From positions 559,101 through 623,100 of the forward strand of contig JANPWX010000639.1 of NCBI GenBank assembly GCA_024734555.1: a DNA stretch of 64,000 nt. Reading direction: 5' to 3'. This document shows, piece by piece, positions 62,535 through 64,000 of the stretch. The position numbers and the translations under genes are program-made. Source of the DNA: Trochalopteron elliotii. Taxonomy: Eukaryota > Chordata > Aves > Passeriformes > Leiothrichidae. Numbering within the stretch: position 1 is the first letter of the stretch; every line of letters begins with the position of its first letter. Below the pieces are notes generated by a model. That model made no database searches. It saw nothing but the letters and a program-made list of their open reading frames with translations, and was not told the DNA's origin.

Positions 62535-64000
62535 CTTGTTTTGCCAGTGATCACCTCACATTAATAAATGCAAAGCCTTATTGCCTGTGAAGGCAGGGAG
62601 TAGAACTGGATAGTCAGGATGCCCTGTGTAAGGCTATCCTCTGCCCACCCAGGTGCTGGCAGCTGGTACCCTGTAGAGCTGCATGCTCTGAGGATGCATT
62701 CCATATCCACTAATCTCATTTGCCTACTCTAAGCAACAACAGAAGCATTACCCAAATACTTGTGGATGAGCAATCTTAGTAAGAAAGCAAAACAAGAGAG
62801 AACAGAGGGGCACCATTGAAAGAGCAAATGGCCAATGTTGCAGATTGAGGCAATAATGAATGGACAGATGGCTATAGAAACGGTAGGACTGAACAACTGT
62901 CTTGTGACCTTCCTGCTCACAAAAAAAACTGAAGAGTTTTCTGTCCCTCTCCTTCACCAAAAAAAAAAAAAAAATCTGAAAGCAAAACCACTAAAAGCAG
63001 CACAAATTTCTCCAATACTCTTTCTCATTTTCCACTGTGAGTCAAGAGCTACATGGATACAGCAAGAAGACTAAGGAAACAAATAATGCCTTTTACAATG
63101 ACGTTTTTCATAACAAATTGACCGAGGGACAAACCAAAACGTGGACAAACCAGCACAGGCTTGTGTCTCTTGGTCAGATACACACCTCCTGTGCCAGCTG
63201 CCATCATTGCCAGCCTCCTACAGGCCTCCTGCAAGCCTCTCCACAGTCACCTTCTTTTCTGTCCATCTGCCAGGAGTTACCATTTTCCCAGGTCTGATGG
63301 CTGAGCTGCTCATCCAAGCAATCCCTCATCCATTCCAGTGAGAACACGCCAGGTCAGCTCACATGGTGTAACATTTAGGTCTTTCCTAACCAAGTTCTTT
63401 TGGATTGAGATGGGTCAGGAAACCATAAGGTGAGTGATTCCACCAACAGACCTGAGAAACCAGTGACCTCTGGAAGGGGGACAGCAATCAGTCATAGGAA
63501 AAAATCAACCCTGACAGCCAAGGGATTTCGTGTCATTGGGCCATCCCAGCCCTATTTGCTCTGTGCCCACCCTGCACAGGACCACTGGAGCACTCATGCA
63601 CACAATTCTCTTTTTCTTGCAGATGGTCACATCACTCTGCAGCTACAATTACCTGTACCTAGTGCTCGTTAACTTCTTTGAAGATTAAAAGCTCAGATAC
63701 AAGTGTTAAATATTGTAATTATTCCTACTACGTAACATTACTGGGCTGAAAGCAGGGAGGGGTTGTTTTTTTGTGTTTGTATGTGGGAATACCATGACAG
63801 CTGCTCCTTTCTGCGTGTGAATTGCTGCCAAGCACCTTGATAAGGGATTGTGCTTGAAGGAAAAGAACTGAGTCTGGGAGTTTTCTTGGAGTGCTGCATA
63901 CCACAGTGAAATTAAACTGTGCTCTTACCAGGCTTCCACTGTCAGAGCTCATTTCTGTATGTGCTGATTACCCTGAGCTGCCTCTGGCTCCAGGAGGGGC
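62535..64000. other. Unique non-coding sequence, no gene recognised
   Basis: The stretch contains an A16 tract at 62959-62974 without flanking retrocopy features. Open frames are at most 86 codons. No exon or repeat is recognised up to the window edge. Confidence 0.6.

Noticed and set aside
62959..62974. A16 tract as a possible processed-pseudogene tail
   Set aside because: There is no polyadenylation signal, coding similarity or target-site duplication upstream. It is probably a simple homopolymer.
1..64000. Prokaryotic features (operons, CRISPR arrays, insertion sequences) and rRNA or tRNA genes
   Set aside because: There is no regularly spaced repeat array, no dense same-strand coding and no cloverleaf with intact A and B boxes. 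Repeat content is vertebrate.

Overview
The window looks like vertebrate, most likely avian, non-coding DNA: an intergenic stretch or a very large intron. The recognisable interspersed repeats are mainly CR1 LINE fragments with the typical 3' ends. There are also relics of much older amniote families (an ancient CR1/L3-type LINE, a MIR-type SINE, palindromic MITE-like pieces), dinucleotide microsatellites and long homopolymer tracts. Repeat density is low and CpG is sparse apart from a few clusters, which fits a bird better than a mammal, turtle or crocodile. That assignment is inference from repeat content. I find no intact protein-coding gene, rRNA or tRNA, and nothing prokaryotic. The longest open frames (156, 142, 137, 133 and 132 codons) are about what chance gives in 64 kb of this composition. 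None shows a protein family I recognise, except the pieces that are CR1 reverse-transcriptase relics.

Layout. 1-7.6 kb: unique sequence with a (CA)24 microsatellite at 5607. 7.58-8.98 kb: the longest element, a CR1 LINE relic with endonuclease-end, reverse-transcriptase and 3'-UTR segments, internal deletions and a T24 tract. 9-18 kb: unique sequence with two short palindromes. 18.2-18.6 kb: possible solo LTR. 19.35-19.78 kb: (CA)n, then a small CpG cluster and a YY1-type site. 22.6-22.9 kb and 31.1-31.5 kb: two CR1 3' ends. 28.1 and 32.7 kb: two copies of an unidentified ~160-bp module, 80% identical over 136 ungapped bases, flanking a CpG-rich patch with a perfect CTCF core at 31.83 kb. 35.4-35.8 kb: the densest CpG patch (19 CpG in 379 bp). 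37.9 kb: an 80-bp near-perfect hairpin, probably an ancient MITE. 39.3 kb: MIR-type SINE, minus strand. 41.2-41.7 kb: ancient CR1/L3-type LINE, minus strand. 43.6-45.5 kb: repeat-free AT-rich sequence with an octamer and paired forkhead-like sites, possibly regulatory. 46.8 and 52.05 kb: microsatellites. 55.2 kb: old palindromic element. 58.2 kb: MIR-like tail. 61.2 kb: C16 tract. 62.5 kb: tip of a CR1, minus strand.

No genes act together here. Whatever function the window has is probably regulatory. The best candidates are the duplicated 160-bp module with the CTCF site between its copies, the CpG-dense patches at 19.5 and 35.4-35.8 kb, and the AT-rich block at 43.6-45.5 kb. No undescribed gene system is evident. 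The repeat-family calls come from recognising family consensus features by eye, not from a search.
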